Below, in pieces: positions 1 to 8,266 of a stretch of DNA of 64,000 bases. The translations under genes and the position numbers were made by a program. Source of the stretch: Actinomadura kijaniata NBRC 14229. Its GTDB lineage: Bacteria > Actinomycetota > Actinomycetes > Streptosporangiales > Streptosporangiaceae. Where the stretch lies: the NCBI RefSeq assembly GCF_001552175.1, contig NZ_BCQR01000008.1:53296-117295 (forward strand), given 5' to 3'. How positions within the stretch are numbered: the first letter of the stretch is position 1; each line of letters starts with the position of its first letter. The notes below the pieces were generated by a model. It saw only the letters and a list, made by a program, of their open reading frames with translations. It ran no database searches and was not told where the DNA came from.

Positions 1-38
1 TCGTGGCGGTGCTGACGGCCCTGGCCGCCGAGCACTGA
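1..38 (+). CDS. C-terminal tail of an unidentified protein (partial)
   Basis: Only the last eleven codons are present, reading VAVLTALAAEH followed by TGA in the frame that starts at base 3. Nothing about function can be said. That a real gene ends here is supported by codon bias and by the strong hairpin terminator about 45 bases downstream. Confidence 0.5.
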   Translation, partial: VAVLTALAAEH

Positions 39-81
39 CGGAGCGCCGACGGAGCACCGGCCGGGCACCCCGGACGCGGAA

Positions 82-110
82 CGGCCCGCAGCCGGTGGGG
101 CTGCGGGCCG
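82..110. terminator. hairpin terminator between converging genes
   Basis: A perfect 12-bp stem (CGGCCCGCAGCC with its complement) closes a 5-base loop. It sits between the stop of the upstream plus-strand gene and the stop of the minus-strand yczE-like gene, so it could terminate transcripts from both sides. No U-tract follows, as is usual in GC-rich actinomycetes. Confidence 0.7.
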
Positions 111-127
111 TCGGGCCGGTGTCAGGG

Positions 128-760
128 TCAGGCGGCGGCGGGCTGCGGCGGTGCCTCGACCGGCGCCTCCTCCTTCACCGGGGTCTTCACGGCCAGCATC
201 GGGATGAACACGTGGGCCAGCGGGCCGATCGCCACCGCGTACAGCAGGGTGCCGATCCCGACGGTGCCGCCCAGCAGCCACCCGACGGCCAGCACGGTCA
301 CCTCGATGCCGGTGCGGACCACCCGGATCGAGTGGCCGCGCGCGGCCAGGCCGGTCATCAGCCCGTCGCGCGGCCCCGCGCCGAACCCGGCGCCGATGTA
401 GCAGCCGGTGGCGAACCCGCCGACCACGATCGCGACGACCAGGTAGGTCCAACGCATCGCCAGGTTCCCCGGTTCGGGCAGCAGCCACAGGAACAGGTCG
501 GCGAACAGCCCGACGAAGATCACGTTGCTGACCGTGCCGAGCCCGGGCCGCTGCCGCAGCGGGATCCACAGCAGCATCACCAGCGCCCCGGCGATGATGA
601 TCCACGCCCCGATCGACAGCCCGAACCGCAGGGACAGGCCCTGGTGGAACACGTCCCACGGGTCGTTGCCCAGCGTGGAGGCCACCTGGAGCGCGATGCC
701 CAGTCCATAGAGGGCCAATCCCGCGTACAGTTGCACCAGACGGCGTGCCATCAAGGCCAT
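128..760 (-). CDS. yczE: YczE/YyaS/YitT-family integral membrane protein
   Basis: A 210-residue membrane protein with about five hydrophobic helices and glycine-rich turns (GAGFGAGPRDGLMTGL near the middle) typical of the YczE/YitT group; the molecular function of this family is unknown. I chose the ATG at 760 because GAGGGGAG lies about nine bases upstream; a longer reading frame to 853 has no such site and would run into the divergent promoter. It is divergent from the MocR-type regulator at 883. This YczE-YczR pairing recurs in actinobacteria, so the regulator probably controls this gene. The C-terminus ends in a Pro/Ala/Glu-rich cytoplasmic tail. Confidence 0.8.
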   Translation of the reverse strand: MALMARRLVQLYAGLALYGLGIALQVASTLGNDPWDVFHQGLSLRFGLSIGAWIIIAGALVMLLWIPLRQRPGLGTVSNVIFVGLFADLFLWLLPEPGNLAMRWTYLVVAIVVGGFATGCYIGAGFGAGPRDGLMTGLAARGHSIRVVRTGIEVTVLAVGWLLGGTVGIGTLLYAVAIGPLAHVFIPMLAVKTPVKEEAPVEAPPQPAAA

Positions 761-839
761 TTCTCGAACTCCCCTCAAAGCGGTGACGACGTGCGTCGTG
801 TCAGCGTGACGCCGTGTCGCCACGATCATTCTGGTGGAG

Positions 840-881
840 AGTGGCCTGTTCATTTAAGGGCCAATATGGAAAAGTGGTCTG
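840..881. promoter_or_regulatory. candidate YczR operator: two direct repeats
   Basis: The divergent yczE-yczR gap carries AGTGGCCTG (840-848) and AGTGGTCTG (873-881), direct repeats with one mismatch and start points 33 bases apart, the second just before the regulator's start. MocR-type regulators commonly bind direct repeats, so this is a plausible autoregulatory site, inferred only from position and repetition. Confidence 0.35.
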
Positions 882-882
882 C

Positions 883-2400
883 ATGAACGCGCGTTACGTG
901 AGCGGGCCGCAGCTGGCCCGGATGCTGGGCGAGGTCCCGCCGGAACGGCCCTTCTACGCGGCGCTGGCCCGCGCCGTGCGGGCCCTGGTCCTGGACGGGC
1001 GGCTGGCGGTCCGCACCCGGCTGCCCGCCGAACGCGACCTGGCCGCCGCGCTCGGCGTCAGCCGCACCACCGTCACCTCCGCCTACGACGCGCTGCGCGC
1101 CGAGGGCTACGTCGAGAGCCGCCAGGGCGCGGGGAGCTGGACCCGGCTGCCGCCGGTGCGGATGACGGCCCTGCCCCCGGCGCGGGCGCCGCGCGGCCGG
1201 ACCGCCGGGCCGGGCGGGCGGCCGCCCAGCGCCCGCACCGGGATGATCGCCGGGCAGTACGGGATGGCGCACGCGCCCGCCGACGCGGCCTTCATCGACC
1301 TGGGCTGCGCCACCCCCGGCGCGCCCGCGATCTTCCAGGAGGCGGTCGCGGCGGCCGTGGAGCGCCTGCCGCGCTACAGCGCCGGCCCCGGCTACGAGCC
1401 CGCCGGGCTGGCCGAGCTGCGCGAGATCGTCGCCGCCGGGTACACCGACCGGGGCGTGCCGACCCGTCCCGACCAGATCGTCGTCACCACCGGCGGGCAG
1501 CACGCGTTCACGCTGCTCACCCAGGTGCTGCTGGAGACCGGCGACCCCGCCCTGGTGGAGCGCCCCACCTACCCGCACGCCCTGGGCGCGCTGCGGCGGC
1601 GCGGGGCGCGGCTGGTCCCGGCCGGGGTCAACGAGGGCTGGGACGCCGAGCTGGTCGCCCAGACGATGCGGCAGGCCGCGGTCCGGCTGGCCTACCTGAT
1701 CCCCGACTTCCAGAACCCGACCGGCCTGCTGATGGGCGAGGACGACCGGGCCGCCCTGGTGGACGCCGCGCGCCGCGCCGACGCGTTCGTGGTGGCCGAC
1801 GAGACCTTCGCCGAGCTGTCACTGGACCCGGACGCGCCGCGCCCCGCGCCGATGGCGGCGTTCGACTCCGGCGGCCGGGTTCTCAGCGTCGGGTCGGCGT
1901 CCAAGCTGCTGTGGGGCGGGCTGCGGATCGGCTGGATCCGCGCCACCGCGCCGCTGGCCCGCCGCCTGGCCATGGCGCGCGAGCCGATGGACATGGCCAG
2001 CCCCGTCCTCGACCAGCTGATCGTCGGCGAGCTGCTGCAACGGGTCGAGGAGGTCCGCGCCGAGCGCGCGGCCGCCCTGCGCCGCAACCGCGACGCGCTG
2101 GTGGCGGCGCTGCGCGAGCACCTGCCCGAGTGGGAGTACACCGTGCCCGACGGCGGGATGTCGCTGTGGGCGCGGCTGGACGCGCCCGTGGCCACGCTGC
2201 TGGCCGAGGCCGCCGAACGGCACGGCGTGCGCGTGGTGCCCGGCCCGGTGTTCGGCGCCGACGGCGTGCTGGAGGACTACGTGCGGCTGCCGTTCGTGCT
2301 GCCGCCCGACACGCTGCGCGACGCCGTCGAACGCCTGGCCGCCGCGCACCGGGAGGTCGAGTCCTCCCCGGTCGCGCGGCCGCTGCCCGCCTACGTGTGA
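883..2400 (+). CDS. yczR: MocR/YczR-type GntR regulator with aminotransferase domain
   Basis: A 505-residue two-domain regulator. Residues about 15-85 form a GntR winged helix (LPAERDLAAALGVSRTTVTSAY), and residues about 150-490 form a type I aminotransferase-like domain with the PLP lysine in SVGSASKLLWGGLRIGW. MocR proteins use the aminotransferase fold as a PLP- or amino-acid-responsive sensor rather than as an enzyme. I chose the ATG at 883; an in-frame ATG at 814 would overlap the promoter of the divergent gene. The gene ends four bases before the convergent CBS gene. Its partner is almost certainly yczE. Confidence 0.87.
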   Translation: MNARYVSGPQLARMLGEVPPERPFYAALARAVRALVLDGRLAVRTRLPAERDLAAALGVSRTTVTSAYDALRAEGYVESRQGAGSWTRLPPVRMTALPPARAPRGRTAGPGGRPPSARTGMIAGQYGMAHAPADAAFIDLGCATPGAPAIFQEAVAAAVERLPRYSAGPGYEPAGLAELREIVAAGYTDRGVPTRPDQIVVTTGGQHAFTLLTQVLLETGDPALVERPTYPHALGALRRRGARLVPAGVNEGWDAELVAQTMRQAAVRLAYLIPDFQNPTGLLMGEDDRAALVDAARRADAFVVADETFAELSLDPDAPRPAPMAAFDSGGRVLSVGSASKLLWGGLRIGWIRATAPLARRLAMAREPMDMASPVLDQLIVGELLQRVEEVRAERAAALRRNRDALVAALREHLPEWEYTVPDGGMSLWARLDAPVATLLAEAAERHGVRVVPGPVFGADGVLEDYVRLPFVLPPDTLRDAVERLAAAHREVESSPVARPLPAYV

Positions 2401-2404
2401 CCGG

Positions 2405-2839
2405 TCAGGGGGCGCGCTGGATGTAGTCGACCAGGTGCTCGCGTTCGCTCTCCAGGGCGTCGATGGTGCTCTTGACCACGTCGCCGATGCTGACGATCCC
2501 GACCAGCCGGTCGTTCTCCACGACCGGCAGGTGCCGGATGCGGCGTTCGGTCATGGTCTGCCGCAGGTCGTCGACGCGCGCGCCCGGCTGGCAGGTGTGC
2601 ACCTCGGCCGTCATGATCTGCTCGACCGGGCGGTCCAGCAGGTCCGCGCCGAACTCGTGCAGGTGGCGCACCACGTCGCGCTCGGAGACGATCCCGGTGA
2701 TCGTTCCGCCGTCGGGCGACACCACGACCGCCCCGATGTTGTGCTCGGCCAGGGTGGTCAGCAGTTCCCGGACGGTGGCCTCGGGTCGCACCGTGACCAC
2801 CGCCGTTCCCTTCCTCCGCAGGATGTCTCGAATGCGCAT
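2405..2839 (-). CDS. tandem CBS-domain protein
   Basis: A 144-residue stand-alone pair of CBS domains: CBS1 about residues 8-60 (ending GIVSERDVVRHL) and CBS2 about 72-132 (RHLPVVENDRLVGIVSIGDVV). Such pairs bind adenosine nucleotides or SAM and act as cytosolic energy sensors; actinobacterial homologues often belong to dormancy or hypoxia responses. Which partner it controls cannot be told from sequence. I chose ATG 2839 because GGAAGTGAG precedes it; an in-frame start at 2941 would add an arginine-rich, unconserved leader. It is divergent from the MFS gene at 2984. Confidence 0.85.
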   Translation of the reverse strand: MRIRDILRRKGTAVVTVRPEATVRELLTTLAEHNIGAVVVSPDGGTITGIVSERDVVRHLHEFGADLLDRPVEQIMTAEVHTCQPGARVDDLRQTMTERRIRHLPVVENDRLVGIVSIGDVVKSTIDALESEREHLVDYIQRAP

Positions 2840-2983
2840 GGGCTCACTTCCGAGTGGTCGCAGGGGCCGTTGCCGACACCGTCGCACGTTCCGCGTTCGG
2901 GCGGAAGCCCGCGGAGGCGACGCCTTGCCGCTCTCCGTCATGCCCTGAGGGAATAAAAGCCGTAGATCGGGAAGAAGCGGCGC

Positions 2984-4429
2984 ATGACGAGCGCATCACC
3001 GCGGACCATCGAGACCGACGTGCCGGCCCGGCTGGACCGGCTCCCGTGGTCCCGGTGGCACTGGACGATCCTGCTGGGCCTCGGCGCGGTCTGGATCCTC
3101 GACGGCCTGGAGGTCACGGTCGTCGGCGTGATCGGCCCCCGGCTGACGGGGGAGGAGGGCGGGCTCGGCCTGAGCGACGCGCAGGTCGGCCTCGGCGCGT
3201 CGATCTACGTGATCGGCGCGTGCCTGGGCGCGCTGCTGTTCGGGCACCTCACCGACCGGTTCGGGCGCAAGAAGCTGTTCCTGGTCACGCTGGCGCTGTA
3301 CCTGGCGGCGACGGTGGCGACGGCGTTCTCGTTCAACGCCTGGTGGTTCTACGCCTGCCGGTTCCTGACCGGGGCGGGCATCGGCGGCGAGTACGCCGCG
3401 ATCAACTCCGCGATCGACGAGCTGATCCCCGCCCGGCTGCGCGGCACGGTGGACGTGCTGGTCAACGGGTCGTTCTGGCTGGGCACCGCGTTCGCCGCCG
3501 CCCTGTCGATCCCGATCCTCAACGGCGAGCTGATCCCCGAGGACCTCGGCTGGCGCGCCCTGTTCGCGCTCGGCGGGCTGCTGGGCCTCGGCGTGCTGGT
3601 CGTGCGGCGCACCGTCCCCGAGAGCCCGCGCTGGCTGTTCATCCACGGCCGCGAGGAGGAGGCCGAACGCGTCGTCGCCGGCATCGAGCGCAGGGTCCGC
3701 GAGGAGACCGGCCGGGACCTGGAGCCGGTCGAGGAGACGATCCGCGTCCGGCAGCGCCGCACCATCGGCTTCGGCGAGATCGCCCACACCGCCCTCAAGC
3801 GCTACCCGCGCCGCACCCTGCTGGGGCTGTCGCTGTTCGTCGGGCAGGCGTTCCTCTACAACGCCGTCTACTTCACCTACGCGCTGGTGCTGGCCAAGTT
3901 CTTCCAGGTGTCCGACTTCCACGTCGGCTACTACCTGATCCCGATCGGGCTGGGGAACTTCCTGGGGGCGTTCCTGCTGGGGCGGCTGTTCGACGTGGTG
4001 GGCCGCCGCACCATGATCGCGACCTCGTACATCGGCTCGGGCGTGCTGCTGGTGGGCACCGGGTTCCTGTTCCGCGCCGAGGTGCTGACCGCCTGGACGC
4101 TGACCGCCTGCTGGTGCGCGGTGTTCTTCCTGGCCTCGGCCGGGGCCAGCGCCGCCTACCTGACCGTCAGCGAGATCTTCCCGATGGAGACCCGCGCGCT
4201 GGCGATCGCGGCGTTCTACGCCGTGGGCACCGGCCTCGGCGGCGTGGTGGGCCCGGTGCTGTTCGGCCGCCTGGTGGAGACCGGCGACCCGGCGGCGGTG
4301 GCGGGCGGCTACTTCCTGGGCGCGGCACTGATGATCGCCGCCGGGATCGTGGAACTGCTGATCGGGGTGGAGGCGGCTCGGCGTTCCCTGGAGGACATCG
4401 CCCGCCCCCTGTCCGCCGAGCCCACCTGA
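2984..4429 (+). CDS. MFS transporter, metabolite:H+ symporter type
   Basis: A 481-residue, twelve-helix major facilitator. It shows motif A between helices 2 and 3 (GHLTDRFGRKK, about residue 85), a second cytoplasmic copy (GRLFDVVGRR) after helix 8, and PESPRWL before the central loop, which is typical of the sugar-porter/SV2-like branch. Substrate is not predictable; an organic acid or sugar is most likely. GGAAG precedes the start. It is divergent from the CBS gene and followed by a 10-bp-stem terminator. Codons 420-446 recur as a damaged copy at 15.22 kb, so this gene's 3' end was involved in a local rearrangement. Confidence 0.85.
   Translation: MTSASPRTIETDVPARLDRLPWSRWHWTILLGLGAVWILDGLEVTVVGVIGPRLTGEEGGLGLSDAQVGLGASIYVIGACLGALLFGHLTDRFGRKKLFLVTLALYLAATVATAFSFNAWWFYACRFLTGAGIGGEYAAINSAIDELIPARLRGTVDVLVNGSFWLGTAFAAALSIPILNGELIPEDLGWRALFALGGLLGLGVLVVRRTVPESPRWLFIHGREEEAERVVAGIERRVREETGRDLEPVEETIRVRQRRTIGFGEIAHTALKRYPRRTLLGLSLFVGQAFLYNAVYFTYALVLAKFFQVSDFHVGYYLIPIGLGNFLGAFLLGRLFDVVGRRTMIATSYIGSGVLLVGTGFLFRAEVLTAWTLTACWCAVFFLASAGASAAYLTVSEIFPMETRALAIAAFYAVGTGLGGVVGPVLFGRLVETGDPAAVAGGYFLGAALMIAAGIVELLIGVEAARRSLEDIARPLSAEPT
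4240..4286 (+). repeat. left copy of junction repeat A (inside MFS gene)
   Basis: These 47 bases of the MFS coding region match 15217-15263 at 46 of 47 positions, in the same orientation. After a 21-base in-frame gap the similarity continues (TGGYFLG here, TGGHFPG there). Together with repeat B it frames the xylan block. Confidence 0.85.
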
Positions 4430-4443
4430 CCCGCGTTTTCCGC

Positions 4444-4474
4444 GCGCCCCCGGCGCCGACCGGCCCGGGGGCGC
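4444..4474. terminator. terminator after the MFS gene
   Basis: A perfect 10-bp stem (GCGCCCCCGG with its complement) closes an 11-base loop, 15 bases past the MFS stop codon. Confidence 0.6.
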
Positions 4475-4512
4475 CGTGCCGCGGTGGATCCCTTCCCGCG
4501 CGCATGGACGGC
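4474..4512 (+). repeat. left copy of junction repeat B (dead start of a maleylpyruvate-isomerase-family gene)
   Basis: This stretch matches 15325-15363 at 33 of 39 positions. At the right-hand copy it is the promoter edge and first ten codons (VDLFSRSWAA) of an intact gene; here the same frame reads VDPFPRAWTA and then loses similarity and runs into the 3' end of the GH3 gene. I read it as the relic of a gene start that once followed the MFS gene. Confidence 0.65.
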
Positions 4513-4605
4513 GTCGTCCATGCGGCCGTGGAGGAAGCGACCGAGAGCCGGCACCGGCGCGACGCCTGGATCGTCGGCGGGCAGCCCGCCGAGGGCGGCC
4601 GGTCG

Positions 4606-6942
4606 TCACACGGGCGTGACGGTGGCCGGGACGGTCAGGACGCGGTCGGGGCCCAGGACGCGGACCGGGCCCTCCAGGGTGACCGATCCGCGCAGGGGCA
4701 GGTCCTGGCTGGAGCGGCCCACGGCGATCTCCACCACACCCGGTTCGACGACGCGCCGCAGGTCCGGGCCGGTGAAGGAGGTGCGGTCGGCGTGCACGGC
4801 GAAGGCCACGCGCGCCGCCCGCCCGGGTTCCAGCCGCACCCGCGCCCAGCCCGCCAGCCAGCGTTCGGGCCGCACGACCGAGGCGACCGGGTCGGCCAGG
4901 TAGAGCTGGACGACCTCGGTCCCGGCGCGGTCGCCGGTGTTGCGCACGACGGCGCTCACCGTCACCGTCCCGTCGGTGGGGGCCCGCTCGTCGGTCCGCA
5001 GGTCGGAGTAGTCGAAGCGGGTCCAGGTCAGGCCGTGGCCGAACGGGTACAGCGGCGCCGGGTCGACGGTGCTCCAGTCGTGGGCGGCGTCCATCCGCGA
5101 CCGCAGGTACGGCACCGGCGGGGAGGCCGGGTCGCGCGGCACGCTCAGCGGCAGCCGCCCCGAGGGGTCCAGGCGGCCCGACAGGACGCCCGCGACCGCT
5201 CCGGCGCCCTCCTCGCCGGGGAAGAACGCCTGGACAAGCGCGGCGGCCCGGCCGGCCAGGGCCCCCAGCGCGTAGGGGCGCCCGCTGAGCAGCACCACGA
5301 CCGTGGGCGTGCCGGTGGCCAGCACCGCCTCGGCCAGCTCGGCCTGGCGCCCTGGCAGCGCGAACGTCGCGGCGTCGCAGCCCTCCCCGGAGGTGCCGCG
5401 ACCGAACAGCCCGGCGCGGTCGCCGAGCGCCAGCACGCACAGGTCGGCCTCCGCCGCGGCGGAGGCCGCGGCGGCGATGTCGGCGTCCGCGGGCACCCGC
5501 ACGTCCCCGGCGGCCACCACCCGCACCTCGGCGTCGCCGAACTCGGCGCGCACCGCCTCGGCCAGCGACGGGATCGCCACCCCGAGCGGGAGTCCGGGGT
5601 GGTGGCCGCCGACATGGTTGGGGAAGCTGTAGCAGCCGAGCATGCCCGCCGGGTCGTCGGCGAGCGGCCCGACCAGCGCGATCGGGCCCCGCCCGGTCCA
5701 GGGCAGGACGCCGCCGTTGGCCAGCAGCACCACCGACTCCTCGGCCAGCCGCCGGGCCAGGTCCCGGTTGGCGGGCGGGTCCAGATCGGCCGGCGGCCCG
5801 TCCTCGGGCCCGTCCCCGGCGGTGGCGCCGTCGAGCAGTCCCAGTTCGGCCTTCAACGTGAGCACCCGGGTGACGGCGCGGTCCAGCAGCTCTTCGGGGA
5901 CGGTGCCGCCGCGCACCCGCTCCACCAGCGGCTCGCCGTAGCAGCGGACGGTGGGCAGCTCCATGTCGATGCCGGCGCGCAGGGCCAGCGCCGCGGCGTC
6001 GCCGCGCGACCCGGCCACGCGGTGGCGGCTCTCCAGGAAGGAGATGCCGAAGTAGTCGGAGACGACGACGCCGGTGAAGCCGAGCTCGCCGCGCAGCAGC
6101 CCGGTCAGCAGGCGCTCGTCCGCCGCGGCGGGCATGCCGTCGGTGTCGGTGTAGGAGTGCATGACCGCGCGGGCGCCGCCCTCGCGCAGCGCCATGACGA
6201 ACGGCTCCACCATGACGTCGGCGAACTCGCGCGGCCCCATCGGCGCCGGGGCCATGTTGCGCGCGGCGCGGGAGGCCGAGTAGCCGACGAAGTGCTTGAG
6301 CGTGGCGACCACGCCGGAGCGTTCCAGGCCGCGCACGTAGGCGGCGCCGACGGTCCCGACCAGGTAGGGGTCCTCGCCGACGCACTCCTCGGTGCGGCCC
6401 CAGCGCGCGTCGCGCACCACGTCCAGCACCGGCGCCAGCCCCTGGTGGACGCCCAGCCGCCGCATGTCCGCCCCGATCGCGGCGGCCACCTGCTCCACCA
6501 GCTCGGGATCGAAGCTGGCCCCCCATGCCGGCGGGGCGGGGTAGAGGGTGGCGCCCCAGGTCATGAGCCCGGTGAGGCACTCCTCGTGGACGATCGCGCC
6601 GATGCCGAACCGGTTCCCGGCCGCCACCCGCCGTTGCAGGTCACGCAGGCGGGCGGCCCCCTCGGCGGGCGTCACCGGGGCGGTGCCGAACACCCGGGTG
6701 AGCTGCCCGAGCCCGGAGCGGACGACCTCGTCCAGGGTGGCGGCGGGCTCGCCGGAGTCGTCCTCCATGGGAGCCACCGGCCCGCCGGGGGCGGCGGGCA
6801 TCGCCCAGTACCCGGCGAGCTGTCCCGCCTTCTCCTCCGGGGTCATCCGGGCCACCAGGGCGGCGACCCGGTCGGCGACCGGCAGCGCCGGGTCGCGCCA
6901 GGGCCCGCCGACCGCGCCGGCGGCGGAGAGGGCTTCGGTCAT
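4606..6942 (-). CDS. bxlA: glycoside hydrolase family 3 beta-xylosidase/beta-glucosidase
   Basis: A 778-residue GH3 enzyme with no signal peptide, so it probably acts in the cytoplasm on imported oligosaccharides. The N-terminal barrel holds the conserved KHFVGY segment and the nucleophile aspartate in VVSDYFG; the second alpha/beta domain and C-terminal fibronectin-III-like domain follow. Length and layout match actinomycete BxlA xylosidases. It is the second gene of a two-gene operon, six bases after the LacI-type regulator, and is preceded by GAAGG. Divergent xylobiose-type transporter genes and neighbouring xylanase and arabinofuranosidase genes favour xylo-oligosaccharides over cello-oligosaccharides; the name is by analogy. 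Confidence 0.85.
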   Translation of the reverse strand: MTEALSAAGAVGGPWRDPALPVADRVAALVARMTPEEKAGQLAGYWAMPAAPGGPVAPMEDDSGEPAATLDEVVRSGLGQLTRVFGTAPVTPAEGAARLRDLQRRVAAGNRFGIGAIVHEECLTGLMTWGATLYPAPPAWGASFDPELVEQVAAAIGADMRRLGVHQGLAPVLDVVRDARWGRTEECVGEDPYLVGTVGAAYVRGLERSGVVATLKHFVGYSASRAARNMAPAPMGPREFADVMVEPFVMALREGGARAVMHSYTDTDGMPAAADERLLTGLLRGELGFTGVVVSDYFGISFLESRHRVAGSRGDAAALALRAGIDMELPTVRCYGEPLVERVRGGTVPEELLDRAVTRVLTLKAELGLLDGATAGDGPEDGPPADLDPPANRDLARRLAEESVVLLANGGVLPWTGRGPIALVGPLADDPAGMLGCYSFPNHVGGHHPGLPLGVAIPSLAEAVRAEFGDAEVRVVAAGDVRVPADADIAAAASAAAEADLCVLALGDRAGLFGRGTSGEGCDAATFALPGRQAELAEAVLATGTPTVVVLLSGRPYALGALAGRAAALVQAFFPGEEGAGAVAGVLSGRLDPSGRLPLSVPRDPASPPVPYLRSRMDAAHDWSTVDPAPLYPFGHGLTWTRFDYSDLRTDERAPTDGTVTVSAVVRNTGDRAGTEVVQLYLADPVASVVRPERWLAGWARVRLEPGRAARVAFAVHADRTSFTGPDLRRVVEPGVVEIAVGRSSQDLPLRGSVTLEGPVRVLGPDRVLTVPATVTPV

Positions 6943-6948
6943 CGGTCC

Positions 6949-8013
6949 CTACCTTCTTTCGGGGGCGTCCGAGGAGTGGGGCGGGGCGGTGGAGCCGCGG
7001 ACGCGCAGCTCGGTGGCGAGCTCCACGCGCGGGGTCAGCGGCCGGCGCCCGTCCAGGAGCTGGAGCAGCGTGCGGGCCGCGATCCGGCCCATCTCCTCCA
7101 GGGGCTGGCGCACGGTGGTCAGCGGCGGCGACATCCACTCGCAGGCGGGCAGGTCGTCGAAGCCGACGACGCTGAGGTCCTCGGGCACCCGCAGCCCCGC
7201 CAGCCGGGCGGCCTGGTAGGCGCCCATCGCCTGCTGGTCGCTGCCCGCGAAGACGGCGGTCGGCGGGTCCGGCAGCGCCAGCAGCTCGCGGGTCCGCTCG
7301 AAGCCGCCCTCGTGCCGGAAGTCGCCGTAGCGCACCAGGTCCCGGTCCACCGCGATCCCGGCGCGCTCCAGCGCGCTGCGGTAACCGTCCACGCGGGCCT
7401 GGGTGCACAGCATGTCGGCGGGCCCGCCGATCACCGCGATCCGGCGGTGGCCCAGCCCGACCAGGTGCTCGGTGGCCGCCAGCCCGCCGGCCCAGTTGGT
7501 GGCGCCGACGCTGGCGATGTCGCCGTCGGGCAGGTTCACCGGGTCGACCAGCACCAGGCCGACCCCGGCGCGTTCGAGCTGCTCGCGCTGGTGCCGGGTC
7601 ATCCGCGAGGTCACCAGGATGACGCCGTCGCTGTGGTGCTGGACGGCCACGTTCTGCCAGCTCGGCGGGCGGGCGTCGTGGTCGCCGACCTGGGAGACGA
7701 CCATGCCGATGCCCTTCTCGGCGCACTCGGCCTCCACGCCCCGCATGATCTCGATCGCCCAGGGGCTGTCCAGCCCCTTGATGACCAGGTCGATCAGGCC
7801 GGACCGGCGGGCGCGGCGGGTGCCGCCCGGCCCGGGGTAGTTGTGGGTGCGCAGCAGCTCCTCGACACGCCGGCGGGTCTCGGCGGCCACGTCGGTGCGG
7901 CCGTTGAGGACCTTGGAGACGGTGGCGGGAGAGACCCCGGCCTCGGCCGCGATCAGGGCCAGCGTCGGCCGCCCCGGCCGGTCGGAGACGTCATCGGATG
8001 CGCGTGCGGACAC
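6949..8013 (-). CDS. bxlR: LacI-family repressor, probable BxlR
   Basis: A 354-residue LacI/GalR regulator. The N-terminal helix-turn-helix reads LALIAAEAGVSPATVSKVLNG (about residues 16-36), followed by a periplasmic-binding-protein-like sensor domain ending with VVGFDDLPACEWMSPPLTTVRQP. I chose the GTG at 8013 because a perfect GGAGGAG sits eight bases upstream; longer in-frame starts run through the operator and have no ribosome site. Context (GH3 gene downstream, sugar ABC operon divergent) makes it the local repressor, probably released by xylobiose or a related sugar. Its own promoter carries a 22-bp inverted repeat, consistent with autoregulation. Confidence 0.85.
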   Translation of the reverse strand: MSARASDDVSDRPGRPTLALIAAEAGVSPATVSKVLNGRTDVAAETRRRVEELLRTHNYPGPGGTRRARRSGLIDLVIKGLDSPWAIEIMRGVEAECAEKGIGMVVSQVGDHDARPPSWQNVAVQHHSDGVILVTSRMTRHQREQLERAGVGLVLVDPVNLPDGDIASVGATNWAGGLAATEHLVGLGHRRIAVIGGPADMLCTQARVDGYRSALERAGIAVDRDLVRYGDFRHEGGFERTRELLALPDPPTAVFAGSDQQAMGAYQAARLAGLRVPEDLSVVGFDDLPACEWMSPPLTTVRQPLEEMGRIAARTLLQLLDGRRPLTPRVELATELRVRGSTAPPHSSDAPERR

Positions 8014-8032
8014 GGTCTCTCCTCCCGAGAAC

Positions 8033-8054
8033 GATTGCGAACAGTATCGCAATC
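8033..8054. promoter_or_regulatory. LacI-type operator in the regulator's own promoter
   Basis: A perfect inverted repeat, GATTGCGA-N6-TCGCAATC. Its core CGAA-N4-ATCG is one base from the CGAA-N4-TTCG elements found upstream of the transporter operon, so the same repressor plausibly binds both. Confidence 0.6.
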
Positions 8055-8143
8055 TTTCGGGCTCGCCTAGCCTCCGCCGATACCCTCTCAGGCCCTGCGG
8101 GGAAGGGGGTTTCACGTTCGGCGGCGGAAACCGGAATGAGGTA

Positions 8144-8172
8144 TTGACCACATTCGGGGTTCTCTTTAGAGT
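8144..8172 (+). promoter_or_regulatory. promoter of the sugar ABC operon
   Basis: TTGACC and TAGAGT are separated by 17 bases, a good match to a housekeeping actinomycete promoter. Transcription would begin near 8179, just upstream of the triple operator cluster, which suits roadblock repression. Confidence 0.55.
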
Positions 8173-8189
8173 TCCACGGCAGTAACACC

Positions 8190-8216
8190 TTCGAAGCCTT
8201 TCGAAATGTTTCGGAA
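8190..8216. promoter_or_regulatory. three phased TTCGAA boxes, probable repressor cluster
   Basis: CTTCGAAG, TTTCGAAA and TTTCGGAA start exactly ten bases apart, on one face of the helix, between the promoter and the start of the binding-protein gene. Adjacent boxes form two overlapping CGAA-N4-TTCG inverted repeats. From memory, a CGAA/TTCG inverted element was described for BxlR in Streptomyces; I could not check this. Confidence 0.6.
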
Positions 8217-8266
8217 GATCGTTTTTCTGCCCTCGGCCCCGACCATCCCGAGCCCAGGAGGCCCCC

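Noticed and set aside
4484..4903. Possible 139-codon gene starting VDPFPRAWTA
   Set aside because: Only the first ten codons resemble the intact isomerase-family gene; beyond that it runs antisense to the GH3 C-terminus. Treated as a relic start.
2854..8070. Open frame of 1738 codons on the plus strand
   Set aside because: It starts inside the CBS/MFS promoter and runs across the MFS gene out of frame, the GH3 gene and most of the LacI gene on the wrong strand; its Arg/Gly/His-rich composition is the usual shadow of GC-rich coding DNA.
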